64,000 nt of DNA from Combretum micranthum (GCA_024138025.1 JAMXBD010003348.1:60988-124987), one strand, 5' to 3'; positions 42,680 to 55,189 are shown, counted from the first letter of the stretch. Notes: generated from the sequence alone by a model not told the origin. A program made the numbers and translations.

Positions 42680-43878
42680 AGCTACTAGTTTGTGAAAAAA
42701 ATTTGATTTAGAAAATCAAAATTTGAAAACCAAATATCTTGGGTTCGGGGCTAACCTATTAAAACCTAAACGGTTACCACTTTAAAATTTTAAATTTACC
42801 AAATATCCTTCAATTGCTCTAATATTTACAATTCAACAATATGTACAATTCATATTTTTATTTTCATTTTTACCATTTTTTGTCTTTTTTATTATTTAGC
42901 AGAATAAACTATACATGATAAATAATCAAATAATTTTTATCTTTTTATATTCTTTAGAAAGTAAATTACAATATTTACAAAGAATAAACAAATAAATAAT
43001 AAACCAAAAATTTTTTTTTTTTCATTTTTTATGTCGCCCCGTAGGTGCCTACGTACTCGCTAATCGAGATCAGATAAAACATAGTTCTTTTTCAGAAAAC
43101 TTTAATTTGTTGATTTGTTTTTAATTTGGAACTATTTCACTTTAACTTTCTTAATTTTTTGATTTTTATTAAAAAAAATTATGATGATCCTAAAGATCTA
43201 ACCATTTATTTAATTTTTTTGAAAACATGATTTTTCTAAGTATTTTTCATATTTTTTGTTATTTTTATCATGCTTTTATTCATTTTTAAGTCAAGATAAA
43301 CAAATACAAATTATTTATGAAAATTCAATATCACACATATATCATACATCAATACTGGAAAGTATTTATTTTTTCATATTTCTATTTTTTTAATTTTTAT
43401 TTCCTAGCACAAGTGTGTATATAGACAAAATATATCACAAAAAATATCGAAATATTAAAATATGTCTAAAAATGCATAAAAATATTTTTATAATTTTTTC
43501 ATAATTTTCTGGAATTTATTTTATATTTTTCTGGAATTTTTCTAAATTTTTTTGGTATTTTCTATAATTTTTATTAATTAAAATACATATTTTATAAATA
43601 CAGACGAATCGGACCGTTGGATGAAGTGGACGTGATCTTGGCCGTCAGATCAGTGGACTAAATTTGGCCGTTGGATCGTCTTTGACTGAATTAGAGGCGT
43701 TGATCGCATGATCGAATCCTAGCTGTCAGATGCAGACGGATTGAATCTGGAGCGTCTGATCTGTGGACTACCTTGGGCCGTCAAATCTGTGTTGACTTGA
43801 ATTGGACCTTCTGATTGCTTGATTTAATTTGGTGCGTTGGATCAGATTGATTTGATTTGGACCGTTAGATGCGAGGAC

Positions 43879-46581
43879 TGTAATGCCCTGATTTTTATAG
43901 CATACGAAAATTAAACCTAAAGTAATATAAGAATGTTTATATGAACTAAAATAAGATAATAATTAGAATTGAATAAATAGGAAGAAAAAAAAAATAATAA
44001 TGATATTAAGAATATGATCCTTCTAAAAATCAAAAGAAATTATCATTAACTAGAAATATAAGAATTTAAAATCCAAATGAAAATAAATGAACAAAATTCC
44101 TTGACTATATAAATAATAACAAAGGTAGATAGTAAGTAATCAAGGTTAATAGTAAATAGTAAAATGATATAAATAAGTAAATTATGAAATAGTAATTACG
44201 TAATAGTAAGAATGAAAAGTAAATTAAGATAAATTAGATATAGTCAAATCAATGAATAGTGCAAAAGTTGGCTAAATTTATCAAATAAAACCAAAACTAA
44301 AGTAGTAAAAAGACTAAAATACCCTTAAATTAACCTAAATATCTCTAAACCCCCCTATAAAACACCAAAAAATAGGAGGCAAGGATTGTCAAGCTCCTAA
44401 GAATGTCATAATCATTCTGAAAACATAAGAACTCTAAATTTTGGAAAAATTGAAGGAAAATTCCCAAAAAACAACAATTTACTCAAAAAGTAGCAAATTA
44501 ACCAAACAATTACCAAAAGGAGACATAAACATCAATCAAAACTCTGCAAAAATCAAGAAAATTAGGAAAATTCGTGGGAACAGATGACAAATTTTTTTTA
44601 CATTAAAATAAAATCAAAATAATTATGCATGTATACAAATTAGGTGTCTAAATTCGGAAAAAAAATATCAAACATTTGTCAAAAATCACTGTAGATACCA
44701 GAATGGACGTGTAAAATACAAGGATTACATGGTAATTTTTGCATGAAAAATTTTTGACACCTGGTAATTTTTACCGATTTGACAAAATCCGAAAATCCGC
44801 TATAAATACTACCCAGAAGTTGTAAAATTCACCAAACTTACACCCGAAATCAGAAATCACCAAACTTGACAATTAAGGAGTCTAAAATTCCCACAAGGCC
44901 ATCCGACAACCACAGGAGGGCAACTCCGCCGTTTGGTAGTGGTGCCGGCGAACCCTAGCCAATCTCCGACGAGAAAATTTGCTACATCAAAACTTGTTTG
45001 TTCGACTCCAAACTTTTACAGTAAGTACAATATAATATCAGTTACAACAGATAAAATTTTCAGAATTTTTCGTAAAGTTTTGATATTTTTAAAAATTACA
45101 TGATTATCACTACGAATATACTAGAAATAATGCAATTCGAACTTCTAATATAAAATACCTAAAACGATTCCTAAACATAAATAAATATTATATTATTACT
45201 CCAAGATATTTATACTAACATTATTGACACTTACAAATTTTTTCACATTTATTTGAATATATGCACTAATTTATCAATTATAGCTAGTAAATATCAACTA
45301 TAGCTAGTAAATATTAATTATAGCTAGTAAAAAAAAGAAATTATGAAAATTTTATTAAATTGTTCATAACCACCTTAACACCTTTCTTTATTAAATATAC
45401 TAGTCCTAATAATGACATGCATACCCCAATAAAAGAATTACCAAATATTAATGTAATAATTAATTATAAAGTTTAAAGCTTAGCAACTAATAACCTTGAA
45501 ATTATAAACTATAATCATATACCATATAAATTAGAATAACTTTTCTAAACAAAGTAAGCTCATTAATTCCTTTTACTAACCTATAATCTTTTAATAAAGT
45601 AATTTTATTCCTTAAATAAATCTTATAATCATACTACAACTAAAAAAAAATTTAACATCATAATACTAATTCATTTTTTATCAAAATCATTCTTTTAGGT
45701 AAACTCCACAACAATCTATTCCACACACGAAACCTATTATGGTAAGTGTTCATATGGTAATTGTAAAAGGGATATTATTTACATTATAATTGTCTGTGCT
45801 TGTAACTTAGCTATAAAACGTGTGTGGTTGATTGATTTTGTTTGATATTGGATGTTTACTTATCCTATTGTATTGGTGGGAGATACATGTTTGATCGCCT
45901 AAGTAAAAATATATTATTAAGAATACAGTGAAACTAATAACTGATCATGCATAGCATAACTCATTTTGCATCCTTGCATCTATAAAACCGACCGTTCAGG
46001 TGAGAATGGATTTCTTCTTTTAGCCTTTATTGAACTAAGTGACAAGAGAGGAGGTTGCAATAAAGGTTGCAAGCTATCTGGGGATAGTCTTAAACGGTTT
46101 TTGGAAGGACAGCGGTCCATTGCACATTCCTGGTTTTATGGAAAATGAATTTGTGTGAAACTCCTCGAAACCCAGATTATAGCAGGGTTAATTTCTCTAA
46201 TCTCGTAATGAACCGGTTAACATTATGCTGATGACATCCTGATTGATTACACAATTCACTTTAATAATAACAAATGATTGTGATTTGCCTATAATGTTTA
46301 TAATTACCCTTTTTTATATCTACTTACTGAGCAAGTGGAATTATGCTCACCACCCTACAGCTTCTTTTGCAGGAAATCCATAAGAAATTAAAGAAAATGC
46401 TTGGAATAATACCCGTAAGTACTAAAAACTTAATTTCCATTTCTGTAAATATCTTTTAAGTGCGGCATTATTTAGTGAGCGTAGTAATTATCAGATGTTT
46501 ATGGACCATGAGTTGATCGAACTCCATAAATCTTTGATAATTATGGCGGGACTGTGCGAATTAATTTTCCAGGATGTGACA
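43879..46581 (+). mobile_element. CV-3: solo LTR of a chromovirus, nested in TAT-2
   Basis: TGTAATGCCCTGATTTT at the left and GGATGTGACA at the right, 2703 bp, flanked by an exact 5-bp duplication AGGAC (43874-43878 and 46582-46586). The opening is typical of Tekay/Del-type LTRs in plus orientation. A TATA box TATAAATAC lies at 44801-44809, and the LTR-3' phrase ctcaccaccctac lies near 46345. No coding sequence is present; ORFs near 45966 and 46554 are incidental. It inserted into the minisatellite region of TAT-2. Confidence 0.9.
44801..44809 (+). promoter_or_regulatory. TATA box of CV-3 solo LTR
   Basis: TATAAATAC about 920 bp into the LTR, followed by a leader with a GC-rich patch (44890-44980). 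Confidence 0.6.
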
Positions 46582-49500
46582 AGGACCAACATGGGATGTT
46601 GGATCTGTTGACTCAATATCAACCGTCAAATTTGTTGACTGGATCTTGGGTGGACTTTGACTCGGATAGGGTCGTATCTGGTCGGGTCGGGTCAACCCGG
46701 TCGAGGGAAGAAGAAGACTGCGGTGGTTTTCGAGGCTGATTCTGATTGATGTGGTAGTGCACGGCCTCTGGGAGCTTGTCGGCCTAACGTGGATGGTAGT
46801 TGGGCAGCTCCTAGCGCTGGTGGCTTTCACCCAAAACCACCAGAAGTGGTGGTCTCCGGCGGTGGTATATGACGGCGATAAAAAGAAAATTTGCAGAGCT
46901 TTCCTTTAGCTAATTTGATTAATTCTAAACTGATAAAGACCTCACACACACTCAATTAAAGCTCTCAAAACACTTTAATTTGATTAATTTCGGCCTATCA
47001 AGCTTGAATTTGATAATTTTGTTCAAATTCTGAGATTTACGAAAGCTTTCGATTCTCTCTGATTCAACGAGTGTTTCATCTAATTGACTTCTGCCTTTTG
47101 ATCTTAGTATCCTCTATTTATAGATTTCAAGCTTAATTTGACGTTTCGTATTGCTTCAGAAACCAATTAATTTTTGTCTCTTCATTTGCACGAATTTAAT
47201 CCAATAACTCATGTTTAATTCGTTTTAAACCGATGAATTGATGATTGATCTTTCATATTCTTCATTAGATCATCCAATTTGGCTAGATGAATCGTCCAAC
47301 TACATCAATTCTTGTAAATCACCATTAATGGACAATTGAAGCTTCATAAATTGCATTTTTTTTTTCAATTTTTCCAGCACGAATTTTGTGACTTTTTGGT
47401 TGCTTTTACACATGAATTGTGTACTGATCTTTCATATTCCATGTCTACTTTGCAATGGCATCATCAATTTCAAAATTAATGATATTTTGTCAGTTAAAAA
47501 CGATGCAAAGTAAGACGAAAAGTCACTTTGAGGAAGATGAAAAGGCAAAAAATAATATAATAAAAAGACAAAAATTTGCCTTTTCTAGGATTTGAACTTG
47601 GGTCCTTGAGCTTGGGTGTGTGTTTAGGTTAATGTGTTTAACTAACAGGCCATTTGGCCTGTGCCTCAATCACTTAGCCAACTTCATCAATACTTAAGGC
47701 TTTCAAATGAGGAGTTTAATTAAACAATAATTTTTGAAATTTGTTTAATCACCTTTAAAACAACTTATAACTAGAATTTTGTATATATCAAGCTCAAATA
47801 ATAATTTCTATTTTTCCTCTCTTTTTTTCTCTTTTTTTTTTTACTAATTTTTTTTCTTTTTTCTTGACTTTTTTGGTTTTTTCTTGATTTTTGTGATTTT
47901 TTTTCATTTTTTGTGAGCTTGATACAATACTAATTCTAATTACAAATTAAAGCCTTTTAAGTTGGGCAAAATTTGGGTGTCTACAACCACGTACCTAAGA
48001 TAGCTCGAGAACTAATGGGGTTAGCCAAGCGAGAATCTATCACTGTTCAAGACAATATGGAATTTTCCTCTCAGTTTAAGCACTAATTAATTAGTTCCAA
48101 ATATAATTAATCATAGAAATTTAAATAAATTATTACAAAGTCATAACAGAGCATTTAAACATCATATTATATCATACAATACTTAACAATTATTCAATTA
48201 GTCATATATCAAGCTATGAGAAATTTTGAAGAAAGTTTTTGAAAATAAAAACTGTAGGGGACACGCCGACTTTCAACACCGGCGGCGTTGAACCGGTGCA
48301 CAATGCACTAAAACTCAACACTTGCCAACATTGGCAGTGTTCAAGGATACGCCTGCAGCCTTGAGCCAGTGTAGACTATAACTCCAATTTCCAAAAATTT
48401 TCCAAGAGTTTCACGGTGTTGATCCACGTAAGTGGATACCCCCAACATCGACAGCATATCCATGTACGCCGAAAGCTTTGGATCCTATGTCGGCGGCTTT
48501 AATCTCAACGTTAAATTCTCATTCCACACCGCCATTAAGCTGGCAGCGTTGAAACCCTAATAGCGGTATACGTTTTGAAAAATAAACACTAGCAAACTTT
48601 CCTTGCGAAAGCCGGCAGTGTTTCAACCTGCTTTAAGAAAATAGGTTATGATCACCTTTAACACCGCCTCTATGCTGGCGGCGTTGAAGTACCAGATGCT
48701 TGTGTACGCTAAAAAATCAACCTATACGGAAATGTTTTTCTTCCCCTATTTTCTTTAAAAAAACTATTTATTTCAAAAATCCTCCAAACTTATTCTAAGC
48801 TTCCCTAAAACTTGTTATATGTTCTAAACACCATCCAAACAACACAAACCCTACTTCTAATCACCAAACACCCAACTACAACATTCAAACACTAATCACA
48901 CTTCAATTCCACACTTCAACTACTCAACCCTTAAACCATCCCAACATTTTCATCCTCACATATCAACATTCATATAAAACATATACTACAACTCCTCTAG
49001 CAATATAATTCTATTTAAACTACCATTAATGCACAAAATCATTCTCACACCAATTAGCACATAAACTCTATTCTAACATAAGCTCAACTTAAATACAAAC
49101 ATGGCAAGAAGAATACACTTACCATATGGACTTGGAGCCTTGGTTTAATGATCTTGTTGCAAGCCTTTGTAAGTTCAAATTGTAGAAAATGAGGGGTTTA
49201 GTTACACATGAACATGGGAGAGCTTTTGAGGGAGTGGAAATGAGGTTTTGATACTTTTTGGCATGTGAAATGGTAGTCTGAAATTTTTGAACGAATTTTG
49301 CACATCAAATGTTGATATTTATCCCTTAGGTTAACTTTAGTGGCTGTCTAATTAAGTCCTTTAATTGGCTTGGATTTAGCTAATTAATGAAGCTTGCTTT
49401 TTGGACTAATTAAATGTGGTCTTTGGCTTTATTTGTGACAAAATTTTCTGCTATACATTGGTTAATTACATGCATAATCTAATTTATTCTAATCATATTT

Positions 49501-49693
49501 CATACATTCTAATACACTAAAAAAAATCATGAACTCAATATTTAATTATTCTAAAATATTTAATTATTTTAAAATAACAACTAAACTCATTATTCTTGCA
49601 TCAACATAATTCACATATATTAAATTTCAAAATCATATGTAATTTCAATAACACATTTATAAAATGTAAATTAGGAAATTCATGGCTATTTCA

Positions 49694-50221
49694 AAAGACA
49701 AAGTAAATAGTGTTAGTGAAATGGTAAAATCTTTAAGTGGGTATTAAATTGATTACTTTAAAGTTTAAATATAAAATTGAATTTTATACAAAATCCAAGA
49801 ACCAAATTTGATATTTTCCTTAAAAAGAACAAAATAGATTAATAGAATATATTGTAACAAAGAAAAGATGATGAAACTAATGAAAACAAAATGAAAAGAT
49901 ACCGAAAGAAATCAAACCAAATTAACACCAGAATCAATGCAAAAGCCTCAAGTGGAAAATACTCTCCCTTGGTATCAAAGAGAGATAGCTTTTCCAATTT
50001 GGATTTTTTTTTCCTAGTTAAGATCTTTATTGACTTAAATAAGGTTTGATTAAATTTATTTACTAAATTATTATTGTAAAATCATAAGTGTGAGGTGGAA
50101 TTTTAATCATCGATGGTAGTTGCAAGAATAACATGCAATGTGCACTATCCAAAATCACTATTATAATGCGTGTTACTTCCAATTAATAAAATTGTAGTCC
50201 GGATGCAATCGAACGAATTGT
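49694..50221. other. AT-rich spacer
   Basis: No gene or clear repeat end. A stretch near 49760-49830 resembles, in inverse orientation, sequence near 17655-17690, suggesting an old dispersed repeat. Confidence 0.45.
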
Positions 50222-50950
50222 TACAGGGTATTTGATTCATCCAATCCGTTAAAAACCCTATAAGGTTTGATCCTATAGGCTTTTAGGATAGGTTTGGGAA
50301 ATTTTTTGTGACTCTATAAGGTTTAAGGGTAGGTCATGACTCATGAGTCATACTTATGAACTGATATAAGACTCGACCTGTTTAGTTATAATAAAATATA
50401 GAATAAAATAATTATAAAAAAATTAAATTCAAACTAAAAAAAGAAACTCTAAGAAGCAAAATTTCTAGCGACGTAATTTAGTAAAAGATGATTGTATGCA
50501 TTATTTATTGGAGTATTTTTATAATTTAATTAAATGCTTGAACAATCCATACATACATATTTCTTAATGTTCATGTCACCTTCTAATTTTATCATAGAAG
50601 ACACTAGTATAGAGTTTTTATTGTACAATAAAAATGTTATCATGTTGAATCTTTTTCTCCTTTTTCCCAATTGAATAAATAAGAAGATGGAATGAGTGAC
50701 TTCTAACGTTTTGTCACCTTGACATAAATCCTTTCAAAATTAAAAGCAAACAAAAATAAATTTAAAAAATAGAGAGAGACCCTATAGGGGCAAGTTGGGT
50801 TTGCCCGAAACCTTATAGGAGCAAGCTTTGGTATGACAATAAAAAAAACCGATAGAGTTTTGGGTCAGGTTTGTGGCACCCTATAGGAAAGCAGGTTAGA
50901 TTCGAGTTTTATATGACTTGTCTTAAACCCACCCTAGTTGCATCCCTATT
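50222..50950. mobile_element. Possible hAT-like non-autonomous remnant with CCCTATAGG subterminal motifs
   Basis: Both ends are rich in CCTATAGG/CCTATAAGG motifs in two orientations (near 50265, 50310, 50783, 50810 and 50880), and the centre is AT-rich. The right end reads TAGGGATGCAACTAGGG on the reverse strand, similar to plant hAT ends; the left end (CAGGGTATTTGATTC) matches poorly. No 8-bp duplication was found. The borders are tentative. Confidence 0.38.
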
Positions 50951-51346
50951 CCAAAATTGCTACAACACATATTTTTTATATTGCATTTGCCAAGCTATGT
51001 TAAGATACTTACGCCTGTTTACTAGAGGAATAAAATTTTGTGACATCTTTTTCCCTATTTGCACTTAAATCTATGTGACAATTTTTGCTATCTTAATTAA
51101 GCTAAAAATGAGATTGGATTGTAAATTATTCTCGATTCTCTAGATCAATTCAATCCCATGGAGATCTTTAATTCATGCAAATTCATGAGCATTATAATAT
51201 CACAAAATAAATATTATTCTTTTTTTTTCTATCGTGAAAATTTTTAGTATTTCTGATATGTTCAAATTTCTAAGATTATATATATTTGGTTTAAGGTTGT
51301 GGATGATGAGATGGACAAAAGTCTCAACTTTCAAACTCTTCCATTC
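50951..51346. other. AT-rich spacer, nothing recognised
   Basis: A short ORF overlapping 50951-51068 has no features of a gene. No repeat ends were seen. Confidence 0.45.
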
Positions 51347-51359
51347 GGCTTCAATCTAG

Positions 51360-51469
51360 CTTTTTTTTTTTTTTTTTTTGGCCAATTACAATAAGGAAGG
51401 GGGATTCAAACCTGAGACCTCTCAAATGAGAGATAAGGGAAAATGCTACTATGCTACAAGCCTATTAGT
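51360..51469 (-). mobile_element. tRNA-derived SINE, 110 bp
   Basis: An exact 13-bp duplication GGCTTCAATCTAG lies at 51347-51359 and 51470-51482. On the minus strand the body has an A-box-like TAGCATAGTAGC and a B box GGTTTGAATCC (consensus GGTTCRANNCC), and ends in a poly-A tail (T run 51361-51379 on the plus strand). Long variable duplications plus a poly-A tail indicate LINE-type reverse transcription. It is unusually short for a plant SINE, so the 5' or 3' part may be reduced. Confidence 0.82.
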
Positions 51470-51680
51470 GGCTTCAATCTAGTCAAGTTCTTCCATTTGC
51501 CATCAATACCGTTGAGTTCTTTGATTGAATGTAACCTTTAAACAATCAATACAAAATTGTTTACATAACAAAATAATTTTAAATTTTTTAATCATGTCAT
51601 AACATAATTTCTATATATATATGAAGCAAGTGTCTACTGACCTTTTAGGAAAAAATTGCTTAAATATAAACATGATGATT

Positions 51681-51918
51681 TACTACTAGAAAAGTAGCTT
51701 TTAGAGACAAAAGTTTTGCGATAGAAAATTTTTGTCTTAAAAAAAATGAATTAGCGATAGATCTATGAAGGATTTCCAATACCATAAATTCTAAATAATT
51801 TTATAATTTTTATGTGCTTTGCGACAAAATTTGTAATGGATTATAGATTTATATGCGACCAAGTTTTTCCAATTGCAAATTTGTCTCTAATTTTAGTAGG
51901 AAATACATTATTGTAGTA
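51681..51918. mobile_element. CACTA-like MITE remnant, about 238 bp
   Basis: The left end TACTACTAGAAAAGTAGC resembles the plant CACTA terminal CACTACTAGAAAA with the first base changed. The right end on the reverse strand starts TACTACAATAATG. TTAGAGACAAA occurs near both ends in inverted orientation. No 3-bp duplication is clear. It encodes no transposase. Confidence 0.5.
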
Positions 51919-52305
51919 CCATTTTTTATATTTTCAAATTCTGTTGCAAATCTGTCTCTAAACTATATTTTTATATATATGCAAATATAAATAATTATGT
52001 TCAAAATATAGTTTTAACTATACATATAAAATATAATATATATAAAAGTGTAATATATTATAGGGACTTTAAAATTATATTTGTAAATTAATTTTATTAT
52101 ATAATATATTTATGAAATATGTATAATCATATGTCTTTTACAATAACTACTACAAATTTTATTTATATTATATTTATAAATAAATTTTATATTAAAATAT
52201 CATAAATTATAAATAATAAATAGTAATTAAAATATGTTCATTATAAATATTTATATGTTTCACGAGTTTTTTTATATCTATCATATACATTTTTTGCATG
52301 ATCAC
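51919..52305. other. Very AT-rich spacer
   Basis: No gene, no repeat end; mostly TA-rich sequence with ATATAT runs. Confidence 0.5.
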
Positions 52306-54311
52306 TGAAATAGCCAAGAAATTCCTAATTTTATTTTATAAATGAATTGTTGAATTATGCATGATAAATATATGTTGATGGTTAATTTAAATTTTGATGA
52401 ACTATGTGATATGTGAATGTGTAGAATTATTTAAATATGTTAGATTAATTATTTATTGAGTTTGTAAAATATTAATATGCCTTAAAGTGTGTTATTTGTG
52501 CATAGAATAAGTGGAATGTATATATAAATATCCTTAAGTAGTAGAAAAAAATAGGCTAAAAACTTAGCCATTAAACCTCCATTATGTGCCTTAAAACAAA
52601 GCCATTTAATTAAGTAAAACAAGTTAAATTAATTAACCCAAAACAAAGTCATTAAGCCTTTAATGCCCTCATGCCCTTAAAGTCAACATAGGATAAGTTT
52701 AAACTTTTTAACTTCAAAAATTCGGCCAAAAATTTCAGACCAAACCAAAAGCCCTCTATTTGCCCTAAACTCATTCCTCTCTTCATCAAAAGAGCTCCCA
52801 AGGTGACCCCTAAGTTGAAGTTTGATTTTCTACAATTCTCACCATCAAAAGCTTGATCTAGAGTCCTTAAACCGAGCATAGAAGTCCAAGTGGTAAGTGT
52901 GTTCTCTATTTTTCATTTTCATGCTTGTATGTGCTCTTGATGATATTTTGTTTATGAATTCGTGATTCATGTTGTATGGATATTATATGAAGTGTAATAG
53001 GACTAGATTGGTTAGTTTTATGTGCTTAGGATAAGTTTTGAAGTGTTGGAAGTGTTGGTGAATGCATGTGGTTGGATGACCTAATATTGAAGAAGATGAT
53101 GAATAGTGATTTGGAGTTGATGAAGTTTTGGAGATGTTTGGTGTTGTTTGAATGATGGGATGATCATATAACAAGTTTTGGAAACTTTAGAATGAGTTTA
53201 AAGAATTTTAAGAAGTGTAAAATGCATTTTGAAAACAGGGGATTTCGTCATTTTTTTCGCTCCAGTGTACACAGCCTGTGTACATGGTCATGTAGGCCTT
53301 GAAATTCTTAAAGTTGCTCTCGGGTCATTTTTTTTACCCAACACGGCCTCCATACACGGGCCGTGTACCCGGTCGTGTAGACTTCCCTTGTTTCGCAGCT
53401 CTTTGTATTTTAGCCGTAACGTTTTCATCCGATCTCCGATTGAGGTGATTCAAGTTGCGTTGGAAAGCTAAGGAAAAGATATAAAACTTTCATGTTTTAA
53501 GATTTTACAAATTACAAAAGTATCAGTTCTTAAAATTCAATTCTTTCCAGCTGATATGCTTTCCAACAAAGTTTAAAACTTATTGTTGTTTACTAAAAGT
53601 TGTTCAAAGCTTGATAAATGGTCATTTAAGTATTTGTTGGGTATTGTATGATAATATATGATATCTAAATGCTATGTGATGATGTTATAATAATTTATTT
53701 GAATTTCTTTGGATGATTATACTTGAGCTTTGATGAAAATATATACTTGAACTAAGTGTGAGTTGTAATTACTTCTTTTACAGTGATTGATTCCCTTTCG
53801 ATTATCCTATTAACTCCCGAGCTAATACAGGTACGCAGTAACCTGCTTGTCTCTGTTAGGATAGGCATTTACAAAACTTAAATATATAATAAGAAAACTT
53901 AAAATGTGATTGTTGCTTGTGTTTTATGCCGTTAAAATCCAATTCCTACGCCAGGTCATGTATGAACCTAACGGCGACCCCTCATAGTTTGATGAGTTTG
54001 GGATGGAAGTTGGTATCCGGTTCGGGGAGCGGCACCTTGCTCGATTTGAGCACGGTAGATCTAAGCGCTTAGGCCACTCCTGTCATTTGAGATGACTTCC
54101 ATTAAGTGGTACGGCAGGTAGTCGACGGGGGGTATAGATCGGTGAAAATTATTTAAACTTGGTAGGAAGTACCATAGTTTAGTTCAAACGTTTATGAGAA
54201 CGGGTGAACTATTTTATGATATGGACTGAGTATAAATAAAGCTAAGTAACGGCTATTAACCCTGGAGGAAGCTACTTTTCTCTTTGACTTAACGATATCT
54301 AGGACAGTATG
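52306..54311 (+). repeat. CV-4: chromoviral LTR, plus orientation, truncated by CV-5
   Basis: It opens TGAAATAGCC, like the sense-strand openings of CV-2 and CV-5, but in opposite orientation. Similarity to CV-2 continues in the 3' half (gttaggataggcatt, gcaccttgctc near 53855-54040). About 2.0 kb is present where 2.7 kb is expected; the remainder should lie beyond CV-5, outside the window. Two leader palindromes lie at 53266-53284 and 53353-53367. Whether it is a solo LTR or part of a full element cannot be decided here. Confidence 0.72.
53266..53367 (+). other. Paired palindromes in the CV-4 LTR leader
   Basis: TGTACACAG-C-CTGTGTACA (53266-53284) and TACACGG-G-CCGTGTA (53353-53367) are perfect inverted repeats. 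They lie about 960-1060 bp into the LTR, roughly where CV-2 and CV-5 have their own unrelated palindromes. Confidence 0.75.
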
Positions 54312-55189
54312 TGTAAAGCCGCTCCTCTAAATCCCGAGATTTAGAGTACCGAATCCCCAACCACATATAACGTTTGCACATTATATGTAAGGTTGTCCTA
54401 AAACTAACAGTTTATGAAAATTGCTTGATCAAAATCACTGAACTTTGTAAATAACTTTTAAATAAAACAAGATTGCTAACAAAAGCAATCTATACATATA
54501 TTTACATTATAAACATTTCTTTGTGTCAATACATGACACTACAAAACAAATTACATGATTTCTCAAAAAAAGATCCTAAGGGATCTTAGGTCATTACAAA
54601 AGGAATTTGGCATAACTATTAAGCCATCTATACATAACTTCTCCATCGCAAAAAGTCTTCCAAAGGTCCAGGGTAATCGAATCCTATTCGTCCCACTCAT
54701 CCAAAAATCTTTCGAAATCGGACCCATAGCCCAAGTCATCGTAATACTCGTCTCCATGACCTGCAAAGCAGCAAAAGTGAGCCAGAGGCCCAGTACACAA
54801 TAACCAATGCAAAACAAGTCATTCGATTCATGTAATACATCATAGAACAAGTGGTTATCTTTATTACATTTGATTCACAAATCAACAAGAGGGTATTCAA
54901 ACCCCGGTCACACTTCGGGAATCCAGGGATCCTGAGTAACAGCAGCTGCTCAGGGGGTTGATATAAGTAGTCCGAATACTTATATCTCCTATATCTATTT
55001 CATGAAGTTAATAGCTTCATCTAGGGTTTAAAAGCCGTTGCCCGACTCTACTTAAACTCAGTCCATAACATGAGCCTAGTTCACAATTCCCATAAACCTT
55101 GAACTAAATCATGGTATTTCCCCCTAAGTTTAAGCAAACGTTACACAGATACAATTCCCCCTATCGGCTACCCACTTAACCAAAAGAAT

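Larger units (their letters stand above)
42487..47985 (-). mobile_element. TAT-2: solo LTR of a Tat/Ogre-type element, inside CV-2 and interrupted by CV-3
   Basis: On the minus strand it opens TGTAGACACCC (47985) and closes GGCTCGACA (42487), as in the TAT-1 LTRs. Without CV-3 it is about 2.79 kb, close to the TAT-1 LTR length. It has the island (43031-43087), the stem-loop (42646-42679), the A/B boxes, the TATA box (47114-47122) and a diverged minisatellite. No interior sequence remains, so it is the product of LTR-LTR recombination. Flanks (accggc at left, accac at right) look like a mutated 5-bp duplication. The divergence from TAT-1 makes it an older insertion or a sister family. Confidence 0.85.
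33775..49693 (-). mobile_element. CV-2: Ty3/gypsy chromovirus (Tekay/Del type), minus strand, with nested LTRs
   Basis: Read on the minus strand: 5' LTR (49693-41517), primer site, gag, two zinc knuckles, protease, RT, RNase H, integrase, chromodomain, polypurine tract, 3' LTR (36480-33775). After removal of the nested insertion the LTRs are nearly equal in length (about 2.67 and 2.71 kb). Flanking 5-mers (GAAAA and AAAGA) are not a clean duplication, so the copy may be recombinant or its duplication decayed. The coding part has stops and frameshifts throughout. It is older than CV-5 but clearly younger than CV-1. Confidence 0.88.
41517..49693 (-). repeat. CV-2 5' LTR, split by the nested solo LTR TAT-2
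   Basis: It aligns with the 3' LTR (33775-36480) except for the block 42487-47985. The junction phrases gcaagttaccg and gtacctaagatag are continuous in the 3' LTR (gtaagttactgcatacttaag). Removing the insertion leaves about 2.67 kb. Confidence 0.88.

Noticed and set aside
45966..46830. Small ORFs in and right of the CV-3 solo LTR
   Set aside because: They lie in LTR DNA, cross the CV-3/TAT-2 border at 46581 and show no protein family signal.
33768..49700. Clean target duplication for CV-2
   Set aside because: Flanks GAAAA and AAAGA are only A-rich and do not match; not claimed as a duplication.
52652..52879. 75-codon minus-strand ORF
   Set aside because: Antisense within the CV-4 LTR leader; no partner conservation and no domain.
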